Position numbers and translations under genes: made by a program. The notes beneath the pieces were generated by a model. It was not told the origin of the DNA. It searched no databases and saw only the letters and a program-made list of their open reading frames with translations. 17,594 nt of DNA. It comes from Haplosporangium gracile (lineage: Eukaryota > Mortierellomycota > Mortierellomycetes > Mortierellales > Mortierellaceae). Each line of letters starts with the position of its first letter. Positions within the stretch are counted from its first letter, which is position 1. The DNA is taken from positions 1 through 17,594 of the forward strand of contig JAAAUF010000869.1 in assembly GCA_015499985.1 (NCBI GenBank). The letters are read 5' to 3'. Shown piece after piece: positions 9,101 through 17,594 of this stretch.

Positions 9101-9700
9101 ACAAGCTCACCCCTGCGTTGATGAAAGAGGTATGATTGGGCTGGCTGCGGTTATTTGTTTGTTTGTTGTGTTGAAGGATGAAGTAGTCTGTGGTGGCTGT
9201 TGCAACGACGAAGCGCTGCACCTCATTTGTGTGCAGCGACGATGTGTAATAAGATGTATGCAGGCATGGTTGAGAACGTTGTAAAAAATATAAAAACACA
9301 GACAGTGAAGAAGGGAGGAAGGAAGGGGACTGGTACTGTCGCCAAGCAAAAAGAGAGGAACGCGCAAGGGTAAGAGTGATGCAGTTGCGTGATTAGGTCG
9401 AGATGAACTGAGGGGACGTGATGAGTCATGGACCGATGTGTTCCAAGAGATGTGAATCAGAGGAGGAGTCATTGTTGAAAGACGCAAGGGTTGGGTTGGA
9501 GGGAGGCCTGGGAGAGGATGGAAGTACAAGAGCACAAAAGGCTCCAAACATATGCATAGCGGCTCAAAGTACTCACTGTCTGCTCCTTCAGTGCTGTTGC
9601 ATTCAGTTCCAACAGAACCTTTGGAATCGACTTTTGTCGAATGTTGTCCGAGTGAGTTCGGGTTGTTGACGCCTGATGACGAGAGGGAAGGGGAGGGGTG

Positions 9701-9720
9701 AATGGAATGGAATGGAATGG
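9701..9720. repeat. (AATGG)4 pentanucleotide repeat
   Basis: Four perfect AATGG units are followed by AA and then divergence. Confidence 0.95.
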
Positions 9721-9956
9721 AAGAAAAGGGATGAAGGAGAAATCCCCCGCGTCAAGGAGGAGCGAAAGAGGGCTGAGGGATGGCTGTGTATGGTTTATTT
9801 TTGGTATATGTGGCGGTTGGATGGATGACAAACAAGCGGGAAGGAGACAAGGAACCAAACTCAACCAGGAACACCAATAAAATCTGCATTAGTGATTTGA
9901 TCACCTTATGAGACGAGTAAAAAATCGAGCCAATCGTACTTGAATAGAACACACAC

Positions 9957-10021
9957 TTCCCACCTTCTCCCTCCATTCTTTTTCCCTTCTTGCCCCTTCC
10001 CTTTCCTTCCTTCTTTCTTTC
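9957..10021 (+). repeat. polypyrimidine tract
   Basis: About 65 nt are almost pure C/T on the plus strand, interrupted by only a few purines. It lies about 280 bp downstream of pseudogene C (a minus-strand gene), so it is not the leader of any gene I can identify. Confidence 0.7.
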
Positions 10022-10299
10022 AAAAAGAAAAATGAATAAACAAGCAACTAAAGGTCCATGAAAAAAAAAAACTAGACAAAAGAAAAACAAATCTTGGCAT
10101 TTCCAACACAGTAACTTTATTTTTAGCGCCACCCTTTGTCCCTGGTCTGTGGCACAATTTCTGCAGACCAAAACTCTGCGATAACAAGCAAAGCACACAC
10201 GCGTCATTGTTATGAATGTTGGTGTGGGCCAAATGTAAACTTCACTGCATGCGAACTAGACTGTAGGTTGCGACCATCACTTCATTTAATTTTTTCTAA

Positions 10300-11586
10300 C
10301 TAGTGTGAAGAGGCAGGGTCAGCAGCGGTATGAGGATGATTGGCTTGTTGCTGCTTTGTCCAGCCCATGCCGACACCCGGAGATGGTAGATACACTAGAT
10401 CCGGGATCGCATCGTTTACAGGTGAACTGAATTCATACACCGGCTCCATCATATCTTGTGTCATTTCGCTATCCCTCCGAGATCGATCGCCCACATAGCT
10501 GTCGCCACCTTCATACATCTCAATAGGACTCGACATCGCCTGCGCCGTCCGTCTGTAGTTCAATTTCTCGGGTGAGTACGAAACGTTTTATACAAGTGAC
10601 GAGTTGAGTGGAAGTCCCGAGGATAATGCTGTTGAGACTGGTAGAGAGAGATATGTGGTCCTGTAATCCATGAAGACGGTCGGTCCATGCTTGTAACTCG
10701 ACGATGATAGTCGCGAGGCGAACTCTTGGTGCTGCAGGACTAACGGCTGGGGTTTCTGCTCGATCTCTTTTTGTTGCTTCTCCAGTTCCTGTACCGTCCG
10801 ATCCAACTCGTCGTCTTCGTTTGACCCCTATAGGTCATCCTGTAGAACTTTCTCTGCACCGCCTCTCATTTCTCGTCCTTCTCCTCCGCCTTGTTGCCTT
10901 GGCCAAATTAGCCCAGTTAGTCTCCTTAATGGTCCCGCGGGCCTTGAGCACAGGATGATCCTTCAGTTACCCTTGTCGTTCTTGTGACCGTCGCCACACA
11001 ATACAAATCATCGTTGCGACTGCACCCACTAGCGCCAACCCTTTGCTGACACTGCCAACAAAACTTCCAGTTGACATTGATGATCGACCAAGGTCTTTAC
11101 TGCTTGCCGTTGGGTTGTTGATCGCCCAAGAAGCTGTCGTTCTAGTTAGCGCAGGTGGCAGTTTGAGGTCCTTATAAAACGCCGACGGAGTGAACTGATT
11201 CATATACGTCGAAGAAATGGCGTTGTAAATAATCATTTCGGATGGGATCATGCCCGCCTACTGCTCCGTCACTCCACCCCAGACCAAGAAATGATCTCCC
11301 GCAATCGTGCATGCGACATTAGCACGAGTCGGTCCTATCAGCCCCTGAGACTAGGTCAAGGTGACCACGTTGAAGACCCATACCTCGCTCACAATGGTCA
11401 CGCCCCAGAGATGCCCCCCATGGATTGCAACCTTTGTACCATTTTCATCTTGAATTTTTTTTATCCGTAAAGGTGAATGTCTATTTGCTTAAAACATGCA
11501 TGAATACGATCATAAACAGACAAGGGGGCCTTATTTGCTGCCATGCAGTGACCATATTTCACGGTTGGGGCTGTTCCTTTTTTTGG
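10300..11586 (-). pseudogene. pseudogene C: 5'-truncated kelch membrane protein
   Basis: This copy keeps exon 2 (11586-11535, again 52 nt, encoding GTAPTVKYGHCMAAN across the junction) and exon 3 (11448-10300), most like genes D and E. Exon 1 is absent: only about 540 bp separate exon 2 from the end of gene D, and nothing there resembles it. The exon 2 donor reads ATAAGG where the others have GTAAG or GTATG. In-frame stops are at 11353-11351 (TAG, where relatives have Trp TGG), 11260-11258 (TAG), 10969-10967 (TAA), 10830-10828 (TAG) and 10590-10588 (TAA). A net frame change lies between 10967 and 10830. Still recognisable are CTIAGD, the YKDLKLPPALTRT juxtamembrane segment, a degraded membrane helix, the coiled coil (about 10820-10720) and the full tail motif with IPDLVYLPS and NHPH. 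It cannot encode a working receptor. Confidence 0.9.
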
Positions 11587-12129
11587 CTATTAATCTCGCA
11601 AGCGCTAATAAAAGCGGATATTAGAAGGGCGGGATTTATTGATTTATTTGAATTGATCCAATGTCAAAGTGTGTGAAAGTCAAAAGCACAAGGAAGGATG
11701 GTTAAAGAAAAACGAGTGCGCTGAAATCAAAATGCACAAGAGTAGGTATAAATGTTGCGCCTTTTTACTTGCTTGCTTGTTTGAGGAGAGGCGAGGAAAA
11801 TTTTCCCAGGGGTCTGGGCCTAGGACAAACAAGAGCGAGATGGAAGCAGTAAACTAAGCCCCATCCAATATACAAAAAAAATCTGGAGGGAAGAGAAAAA
11901 AAAAACGAATGAGTGTTGCCGGTCCACTCGGTGATGATTCAGACGCGAGAGACTACGAAAGAAATTGATGATCTGTTCCGTGTCGCAACCCTTATTTTAT
12001 GTGTCGCAATTGCACCTGCAAGCAAGACTCACCCTCTCTCTTCTTTCTTTGCCCATCGAGAAAAAAATATTAACTAGTATAAAAAAGCAAAGGAAGCACC
12101 GATTTGTATCATGTATTGGCGGTATCATA
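11587..12129. other. gap between pseudogene C and gene D; expected exon 1 of C missing
   Basis: Exon 1 in relatives is 720-800 nt, which cannot fit here. No fragment of the conserved exon 1 strands (YVLGG, LAGGY, VLYFGG) was seen on either strand. The sequence is AT-rich, with no gene. The right part is the 3' flank of gene D; I found no clear AATAAA for gene D. Confidence 0.5.
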
Positions 12130-14261
12130 TTAATATAAGGTACCAACAACGGTCTGAGGGTGATTAAACTGATGCTGTCTAGGCCAGTCCATCCCAATAT
12201 CCAGAGACGGCAGATACGCCAGATCTGGGATCGCATGGTTTACCTCCGGACTCGGCTCATATATAGTCTCAATCACATCCTGTTCCATCTCACTCTCCTT
12301 CCGAGGTCCATCACTAGCATGATACAAAGGCACCGCCTGCACTGTTCGCCTGTCCCTCAGATACTCCGCTGAGTAGATAATGGGCTCTGGTATGGGCTGG
12401 TGGGGTCCTGTAGGAGGTGAGATCCAATGTGCCATAGAGTCCAAGTATGCCGATGGCGCTCGTTTCAGGTCTGGTGGCATTCGTGCGTAAGAATCTTGAT
12501 GCTGTAGTACCAAACGTTGTCGTTGCAGGTCCAGCTTCCGTTGTTGATCCTCCAGCGTCTTCTTTTGATCTTCCAGTTCTTGAAGATACTTCTCCAGCTT
12601 CAAATCCTCCTCCGTCTTCTGGGGATCTCTCTTTGAACTAGCCGCGTTTTGTTCGCCCAATCCTAGTCTTCGTCGCAGCAGGCTCGAAAAAGGTCTTTGT
12701 CTCGACGCGCGAGATTGAGTTCTCCTGAATCTCTGAAGGATGTCCTTGGTTGGATCCCGTCGCCGCTGCCTTTGAACGAAAAACATTCCTATAACAGCGC
12801 CGATCAGCACCAGCCCTCCAACAGTACCTACAACTAATCCAATCGGCACAGACTTGCTATTATGTGGTGGATCTATCGGCCAGGGCGCAGTTGTCCTCGT
12901 CAGTGCGGGTGGTGGCTTTAGATCCTTGTAAAACGCCGGCGGTGTATACTCCTGGATGTATGTTTTTGACTTTAAGTTGTAGATAAGCATCTCATTAGGG
13001 TCGGTCGTCATGTTACGGAACCGACTGCCGCTCCAGATCAAGAACTGGTCTCCTGCAATAGTACATACTGAATCTGAGCGAACTGGTCCTGTTGGTCCCT
13101 GAGTCCAAGTAGCAGTTGGTATGTCGAGCATCCAGAGTTCACCGATGACCGTTTCGTCTACGAGATGTCCTCCGTATATCGCCACCATGGTCCCGTTCTC
13201 GTCTAAGAAGTTGATCATTAAGTAGCAGAGGAAAGAAAGTGAGCGTGCATTCTTTTCTTGGTGCGATGTTGCTTAAACAAGGTCCAAAGGGGTAGAGTCG
13301 AGACCTTACTTGTGCTCATACAGTGATTGGTTCGTCCTGACGGTGCTGTTCCCTTTGTTTGCTAATAAAAAAAATAGAATGAAAAAAGGGGTATTAGGCA
13401 ACCTTGCAACTTTTGATCATGAGCACTGATAAAAGAAAAAAAATTGCGTTGGTTGCTTTTTACCATTGTAGTCCATGTCATGGAAGCTGTGGACAATAAG
13501 GTGACACCGTTTGTTACCAAGTCAGGACTAGGTGGCGCCTTGTTCTTTCCACCAAAGTAAAGTACGCTGTTCAGAGCCTTGCTCCAAACATTCTTGTAGA
13601 ACAATCGAACTGGGAATGCCATTGTTGGGTCCGGTAGATCCTCTACATGAACGGTCTGTGAGACCGGGTCAAAGATGTCGATGGTCCTCATGAGAGGCGC
13701 ATTGTAGTTGACGTTATCATACCCTCCCGCAAGATAAACAAGTCCCGTTCCTGGGTCCGTGACAGCCTCGATCCCGACATACTCTGCGTTCTCGAATTTG
13801 GCCACCGACTCTTGCCAACTGTCGTCCTTGATACTATACTGCCACGGTGAATTGGTTGCTTGGACATGGAAGACAAAAAAAGTCTGCTCGTCAGAGGAAA
13901 GTGTTCCCGGGAAGCGGTACTGGCGTGGACCATCAGCAAGTCTTGTCCACGCAGGCGCTGCTGCACTCCAAGGGATGGTGAGATCCAAGGACATGAACTG
14001 GGCCAGGACGGTGAGCCTGATCCCGCCTGATTTTGCGCCACCCAGGACGTAGAGTTTGTTAATACTTCTGGCGAATGCTGGGTAGAAGACGGGAGTTGGA
14101 GTGTAGTATGCGGTTTGGGTCTGAGCAGAGGTGAGAAGGCATTGTAGCGAAATGAATGAAGAAAGGCAGAGGCTGAAAAGAAATACCGAGCGTGGAAAGG
14201 TCAGACTCAAGGAAAGGCGAGAAGAGAGAGTTGTCCTTGCATATTGCTTTTTCTTGCTCAT
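12130..14261 (-). CDS. gene D: kelch beta-propeller, single-pass membrane protein
   Basis: Spliced from exons 14261-13464, 13361-13310 and 13202-12130 (798, 52 and 1073 nt; 640 aa). Introns are 102 and 107 nt with GTAAAA and GTAAGG donors and TAG acceptors. The ATG at 14261 is the only Met near the start and leads into a signal peptide with a basic amino end; cleavage is likely after Ala46 (TSA|Q). Propeller strands include LYVLGG, LVYLAGGY, VLYFGG and VAIYGG; the last, FLIWSG, has lost one Gly. Cys280 and Cys330 are the only cysteines of the mature chain. After YTPPAFYKDLKPPP comes a membrane helix (about 403-426) and QRQRRR. An Arg-rich segment (about 440-465) precedes a coiled coil (about 480-518). 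The tail motif (about 595-631) reads YEPSP, AIPDLAYLPS, GMDW and NHP. Its closest relatives in the window are E and C. Likely a surface receptor or adhesin. Confidence 0.88.
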
Positions 14262-15199
14262 TAGGTGATGATGTTGCAGTGGCTGCTGCTGCTTCTGCTG
14301 ATGTTAGCGATGAACGGTGGAGCGGCGAGGCTGAAAGTGGTGAGAGTAGTTGAAAGAAGAACAAAGCACAGCGTCAGAGCCAAAACCAGACCAACAAAGG
14401 ACGATTATGAGAGCAGTAATTACATAGAACAGGAGAGATGTTGTATTGGGTTGTGGTCCGAGAAAGCGACATAACAAACAAAATAAGGAGAGGGCGACGA
14501 AAAAAGATTTTTTAAAGGGAGCGAGGCGCATCTTCCAAAATAGAGGTAAAATGTGTGTGTATGAGAAAAAGGGGTGAGAAGGAGGGGAGGGAGAGAGAGT
14601 AACAATAACAAGAGATTATGCATCTACAATCTTTCTCCCAAGCAATAAATAAACAAACAGCTCTTGGTTCACATTGTAAACCCTTCGTCTAATCTAAAAA
14701 AAGCAGTAACAGGGTCCATGCCCTTCTCATTCCATGATTGAAGTAACGAGTAGCGTGTAAAGCCAAGATGCCTTTAGGTCACCTAAGAGAAAATCAACAA
14801 AGAAAGAAACCGTACGATAGGCAACAGAATGGACGAAGCAAAAGAGGATACCACCGCTAAAAGATAGTAGTCTCTTTTTTACGCAAAATCATAAGGGTCG
14901 GCGGGGATAAGAAAACACAGCGAGAAAATAACGGAGCAAGAAGGAATAGCAAATTAGAGGCGCCGATTAGACGCGTGCCTTTTTTTTTGGGATAATGGAG
15001 TGATTGACGCGTGCTCATTATCAAAACTGATCAAAGAAAACGCGCAAGTGAAACTAATAAGGTTGACTGGTTAGTCTGAAACAACACTAGGCTGAGCGTT
15101 CTTAATCCGCTACGCGTCACGCGTCAAGTACTAAACTGACCGCTAATGATTTTTTCTGTTTTTTTATCCTTCGTTGTCTACAGAACAAGCACAGCGAAA
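14262..15199 (-). promoter_or_regulatory. 5' flank of gene D and 3' flank of gene E
   Basis: No gene is seen. The minus strand is C/T-rich close to the gene D start (about 14150-14620), as in the other leaders. A CCAAT on the minus strand lies near 14446. The distal part (14970-15125) carries a cluster of ACGCGT sites. The last 70 bp are the 3' flank of gene E, for which I see no clear AATAAA. Confidence 0.4.
14971..15124. promoter_or_regulatory. cluster of four ACGCGT (MCB-like) sites
   Basis: The palindrome ACGCGT occurs at 14971-14976, 15007-15012, 15112-15117 and 15119-15124, the last two separated by a single base. In yeasts this is the MluI cell-cycle box bound by MBF-type (Mbp1/Res) factors. 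The sites lie about 710-860 bp upstream of gene D. Whether they regulate D is inference. Confidence 0.4.
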
Positions 15200-17315
15200 T
15201 CATGCGTTTATATTGTCGTTAGAAAATGTAGTAAACTCAAACGTGGCATGTGGATGGTTACTCTGCTGCTGTCTAGTCCAGTCCATCCCAACATCCTGAG
15301 ATTGAAGATAAACCAAGTCAGGGATGGCGCTGTTTATCGTCGGACTCGGCTCATATGTTGGCTCAATCACATCCTGTGCCATTTCGCTCTGCCTTCGTGG
15401 CCCATCCCCGGCATAACTGTCGCCCTGGTACATATCGAGAGGACCAAAAACTCCCTGCACCGTGCGTCTGCTCTCGAGATCCTCACGCGAATACATCTCG
15501 GAGGTTACAGGATCTGGGATGACCTGATGTGGTGCTGATAAAGGTACGAGAAACACATCCTTGGAGTCTATGGGGGATGTCGGTCCTCTGTTCAAAGTTA
15601 ATTGTTGGTGTTGTAAAACTAAAAGCTCTCGCCTCTGATTCAGCTCCTTTTTCTGATCCTCCAGCTTATTCCGCTTGTCCTCCAGCTTCCGTAGACTGCG
15701 CTCCAACTCATAGTCCTTGGGACTTTCCTGTGGATTTTTCATTGGGCCTTTGCCGCCCCTCCCATTTCCTTGTCCTAGTCTGAGAAATCGTGCCAACGCT
15801 CTTGGTAGTATTCCATAGGACTGTCCTTGCCGCCGTTGCCGTCGAATGAAAAACGTGACTGAAATGACACTCATCAGCACAAGGCCCCCAACAGCGCTCC
15901 CAACACCCACTCCAATCGATGCTGATGTGCTGTTCAATCCTGGATTGTTGATTGGCCATGGTGCTTTGGTCCTTGTCAGAGGCGGTGGTGGCTTAAGATT
16001 TTTGTAGAACGCCGGCGGTGTATATTGCTGAATGTACGCTGAGGTGTTGAGGTTGTAGATGAGCATCTCCGGTGACGACACCAATGTCTGGTCTGTGCTC
16101 CCTCCCCAGAGTAAGAACTGTTCTCCTGCGATAGTGCATACCGAATACACGCGTGCGGGTCCTGATGTGCCTTGCGACCACGTTGAGGCGATCATGTCCA
16201 GAATCCAAAGGTCGCCGACTTTGGTGTCGTTGGCGAGAATCCCTCCGTAAATCACCACCTTGGTGCCATCCTCGTCTAGTATTTGTGTAACCCACCCACA
16301 AAAAAATTGTTAGTCAGAGCTCTCTATTGTTGGTGGAGTTACTGTAGTTAAGCGAATGAAGACTGGATGAGACTTACTAGCTGCCATGCAGTGTCCTTCT
16401 CTTTCCGCCGGCGCTGTTCCTTGTGTTGCCTGCGGTACAATAGAAAGAAAAAGAAAATAACAATATATGAGAAAACTAATTTGATCTGCGTGCGGTCAGA
16501 GGGAACAAAAAAAGGAGAAGTGCGTTTACCATGGTGCTCCAAGTCATCGAATCTGTCAACAGCTCCGTGACACTGTTCCCGACCAGGCCAGGACCGAGTG
16601 GGTTCTTGTTATTCCCTCCCCAATAGAGAACACTGTTCTTGTATTTGCTCCAGATATTCGCATAGTTTTGTCGCATGAAAAACACCATCGTAGGGTCCGG
16701 CAGATTCTCAACATGGATAGTCTGCGAGACAGGGTCGAAGATGTCGATGGTCTTCATGACAGGTGCATTTTTGTTGACCTCGTCGAACCCTCCCGCCAGA
16801 TAAATTAATCCTGTCCTTGGATCCGTGACAGACCCGACCCCTATGAAGTCTGCCTTTTCAAATTTGACAACAGACTCCTGCCATTTATTTTCCTGTACAC
16901 TGTACTGCCAAGGCGAATTGGTGTCTGGAATATGAAAGGCAAACAGAGTCTGCTCGTCTGAGGAGAGAGCTGTCGGGAAGAGGCTCTGGAGAGGGCCATC
17001 GGCTAGTTGTGCCCAAGCAGGTGCAGTGCTATTGAATGGGATGGTAAGGTCGAGAGAGATGGTTTGCCGAATAGCGATGTAACTTGGTCCGGCAGGCTTC
17101 ACACCGCCCACGACATATAGTTTGGTGACGCCCCTGGCGAATGATGCGAAAGAAACAGTGATAGGGACGAAGAAGGTACTCGGAGACTGGGCGACTGTGA
17201 GGAACGATGGTGACGAGAAGAATGAAAGAAGAGTAAGAGCAAGAAAGGGCGTTTGGATTGAAGCACTGCGGGGGCGATTAGTTGTTCCCACAGACCATCT
17301 TCTCTGGGGACGCAT
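15200..17315 (-). CDS. gene E: kelch beta-propeller, single-pass membrane protein
   Basis: Spliced from exons 17315-16530, 16429-16378 and 16275-15200 (786, 52 and 1076 nt; 637 aa). Introns are 100 and 102 nt with GTAAAC and GTAAGT donors and CAG and TAG acceptors. The frame is open slightly upstream, but the first ATG is at 17315. A long basic amino region precedes the signal peptide core; cleavage is likely after Ala42 (TVA|Q). Propeller strands include LYVVGG, LIYLAGGF, VLYWGG, VVIYGG and FLLWGG. Cys276 and Cys326 are the only cysteines. The juxtamembrane segment YTPPAFYKNLKPPP leads to a membrane helix (about 399-423) and RRQRRQ. A highly charged coiled coil spans about 466-505. The tail motif (about 583-621) reads YEPSP, AIPDLVYLQS, GMDW and NHPH. 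It ends with a unique stretch of about 13 residues. Likely a surface receptor or adhesin. Confidence 0.88.
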
Positions 17316-17594
17316 TGACGGGAGAAGCAAAATCTTTTTTTCTGGAGACGTTGTATGTTTTAAAAAAGGGCCAAAAGGAGGTAAAAAAGCGGACGGAATG
17401 AGTTGCCCGCGCGTTATTTAGACGGGAAAGCGAGAGGGACTTTGGTAGTATTTATCTGTGCTGTGAGAGGCAAAAAAAATAAAGGAGAGGAAGAAGATTT
17501 TCCAAGGGGCGAACGACATGAAATAATTGTCAACCCGAGAAAGAAAAATAAACAAAAAAAAAAAGAAGAAAGAGGAGGCAGTAACGAGAAGGGG
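17316..17594 (-). promoter_or_regulatory. 5' flank of gene E
   Basis: Purine-rich on the plus strand, so pyrimidine-rich on the sense strand of gene E, consistent with a leader. No clear TATA or CCAAT element is seen before the window ends. Confidence 0.35.

Larger units (their letters stand above)
9101..10299. other. intergenic stretch between gene B and pseudogene C
   Basis: No intact gene is seen. The contents are: C/T-rich minus-strand sequence up to about 9540; a candidate 96-nt minus-strand exon at 9672-9577; an AATGG repeat at 9701; a plus-strand polypyrimidine run at about 9957-10021; and then AT-rich sequence leading to the 3' end of pseudogene C. Two overlapping minus-strand frames at 10240-10080 contain several Cys-x-x-Cys pairs but quickly run into poly(T)-derived Phe strings. 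Confidence 0.4.

Noticed and set aside
10020..10232. Minus-strand frames with several Cys-x-x-Cys pairs as a zinc finger
   Set aside because: Two overlapping frames both show cysteines because the DNA is TGT/TGC-rich, and both run at once into Phe strings from poly(T). No full zinc-binding pattern is present.
11449..11534. ATAAGG at the pseudogene C exon 2 border as a genuine AT-AC (U12-type) intron
   Set aside because: It lacks the U12 donor consensus (ATATCC) and ends in AG, while all four relatives have GT at the same place. A mutated donor is the simpler reading.
1696..17315. Annotation of the family as active galactose oxidases (AA5 copper radical enzymes)
   Set aside because: The active enzyme needs a Cys-Tyr cofactor and extra copper ligands within a larger protein. 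Here the only two cysteines are in positions that look structural, and chains end in a membrane helix and a cytosolic tail. The similarity is to the kelch fold only.
1..17594. Transposons, tRNA or rRNA genes, CRISPR arrays
   Set aside because: No terminal repeats, transposase or reverse transcriptase motifs, cloverleaf-like RNA or regularly spaced repeats were seen by reading. A computed search could still find weak remnants.

Overview
The window looks like nuclear DNA of a filamentous early-diverging fungus. Genes have short GT-AG introns (100-154 nt), long pyrimidine-rich leaders on the sense strand and no operon structure. I would guess Mortierellomycota, because membrane-anchored kelch/galactose-oxidase-like proteins of this type are familiar there, but this is inference and nothing in the sequence proves it.

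The main content is a local family of five kelch beta-propeller genes. Four look intact: gene A (+, 1696-3869, 637 aa), gene B (-, 6216-8608, 704 aa), gene D (-, 12130-14261, 640 aa) and gene E (-, 15200-17315, 637 aa). One is a pseudogene, C (-, 10300-11586). It has lost its first exon and carries a broken splice donor, at least five in-frame stops and a frameshift. I assembled each intact gene from three exons with introns at identical positions. Exon 2 is exactly 52 nt in every copy, including the pseudogene. The layout is A pointing right, then B, C, D and E all pointing left.

Every intact protein has the same order of parts: a signal peptide ending in Ala-Gln, a secreted kelch propeller with only two cysteines, a Pro/Thr/Ser-rich juxtamembrane stalk, one transmembrane helix followed by Arg/Lys, a cytosolic coiled coil, and a Pro/Ser/Tyr-rich tail ending in a conserved motif around PDLVY. 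This is the layout of a type I cell-surface receptor or adhesin. Ligand and partners are unknown.

Other regions: 1-659 is purine-rich flank, probably the leader of a minus-strand gene lying off the left edge. 660-1022 holds a weak minus-strand ORF. 1023-1695 is the leader and promoter side of gene A. 3870-4180 is the 3' flank of A, with a poly(A) signal and simple repeats. 4605-5470 holds minus-strand coding-like fragments that look decayed. 5690-6130 is a purine-rich tract. 8609-10299 is the long 5' flank of gene B, with one candidate 96-nt exon. 11587-12129 is the gap where pseudogene C lost exon 1. 14262-15199 is the 5' flank of gene D and contains a tight cluster of four ACGCGT sites. 17316-17594 is the 5' flank of gene E. 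I saw no tRNA, rRNA, CRISPR array or intact transposon.
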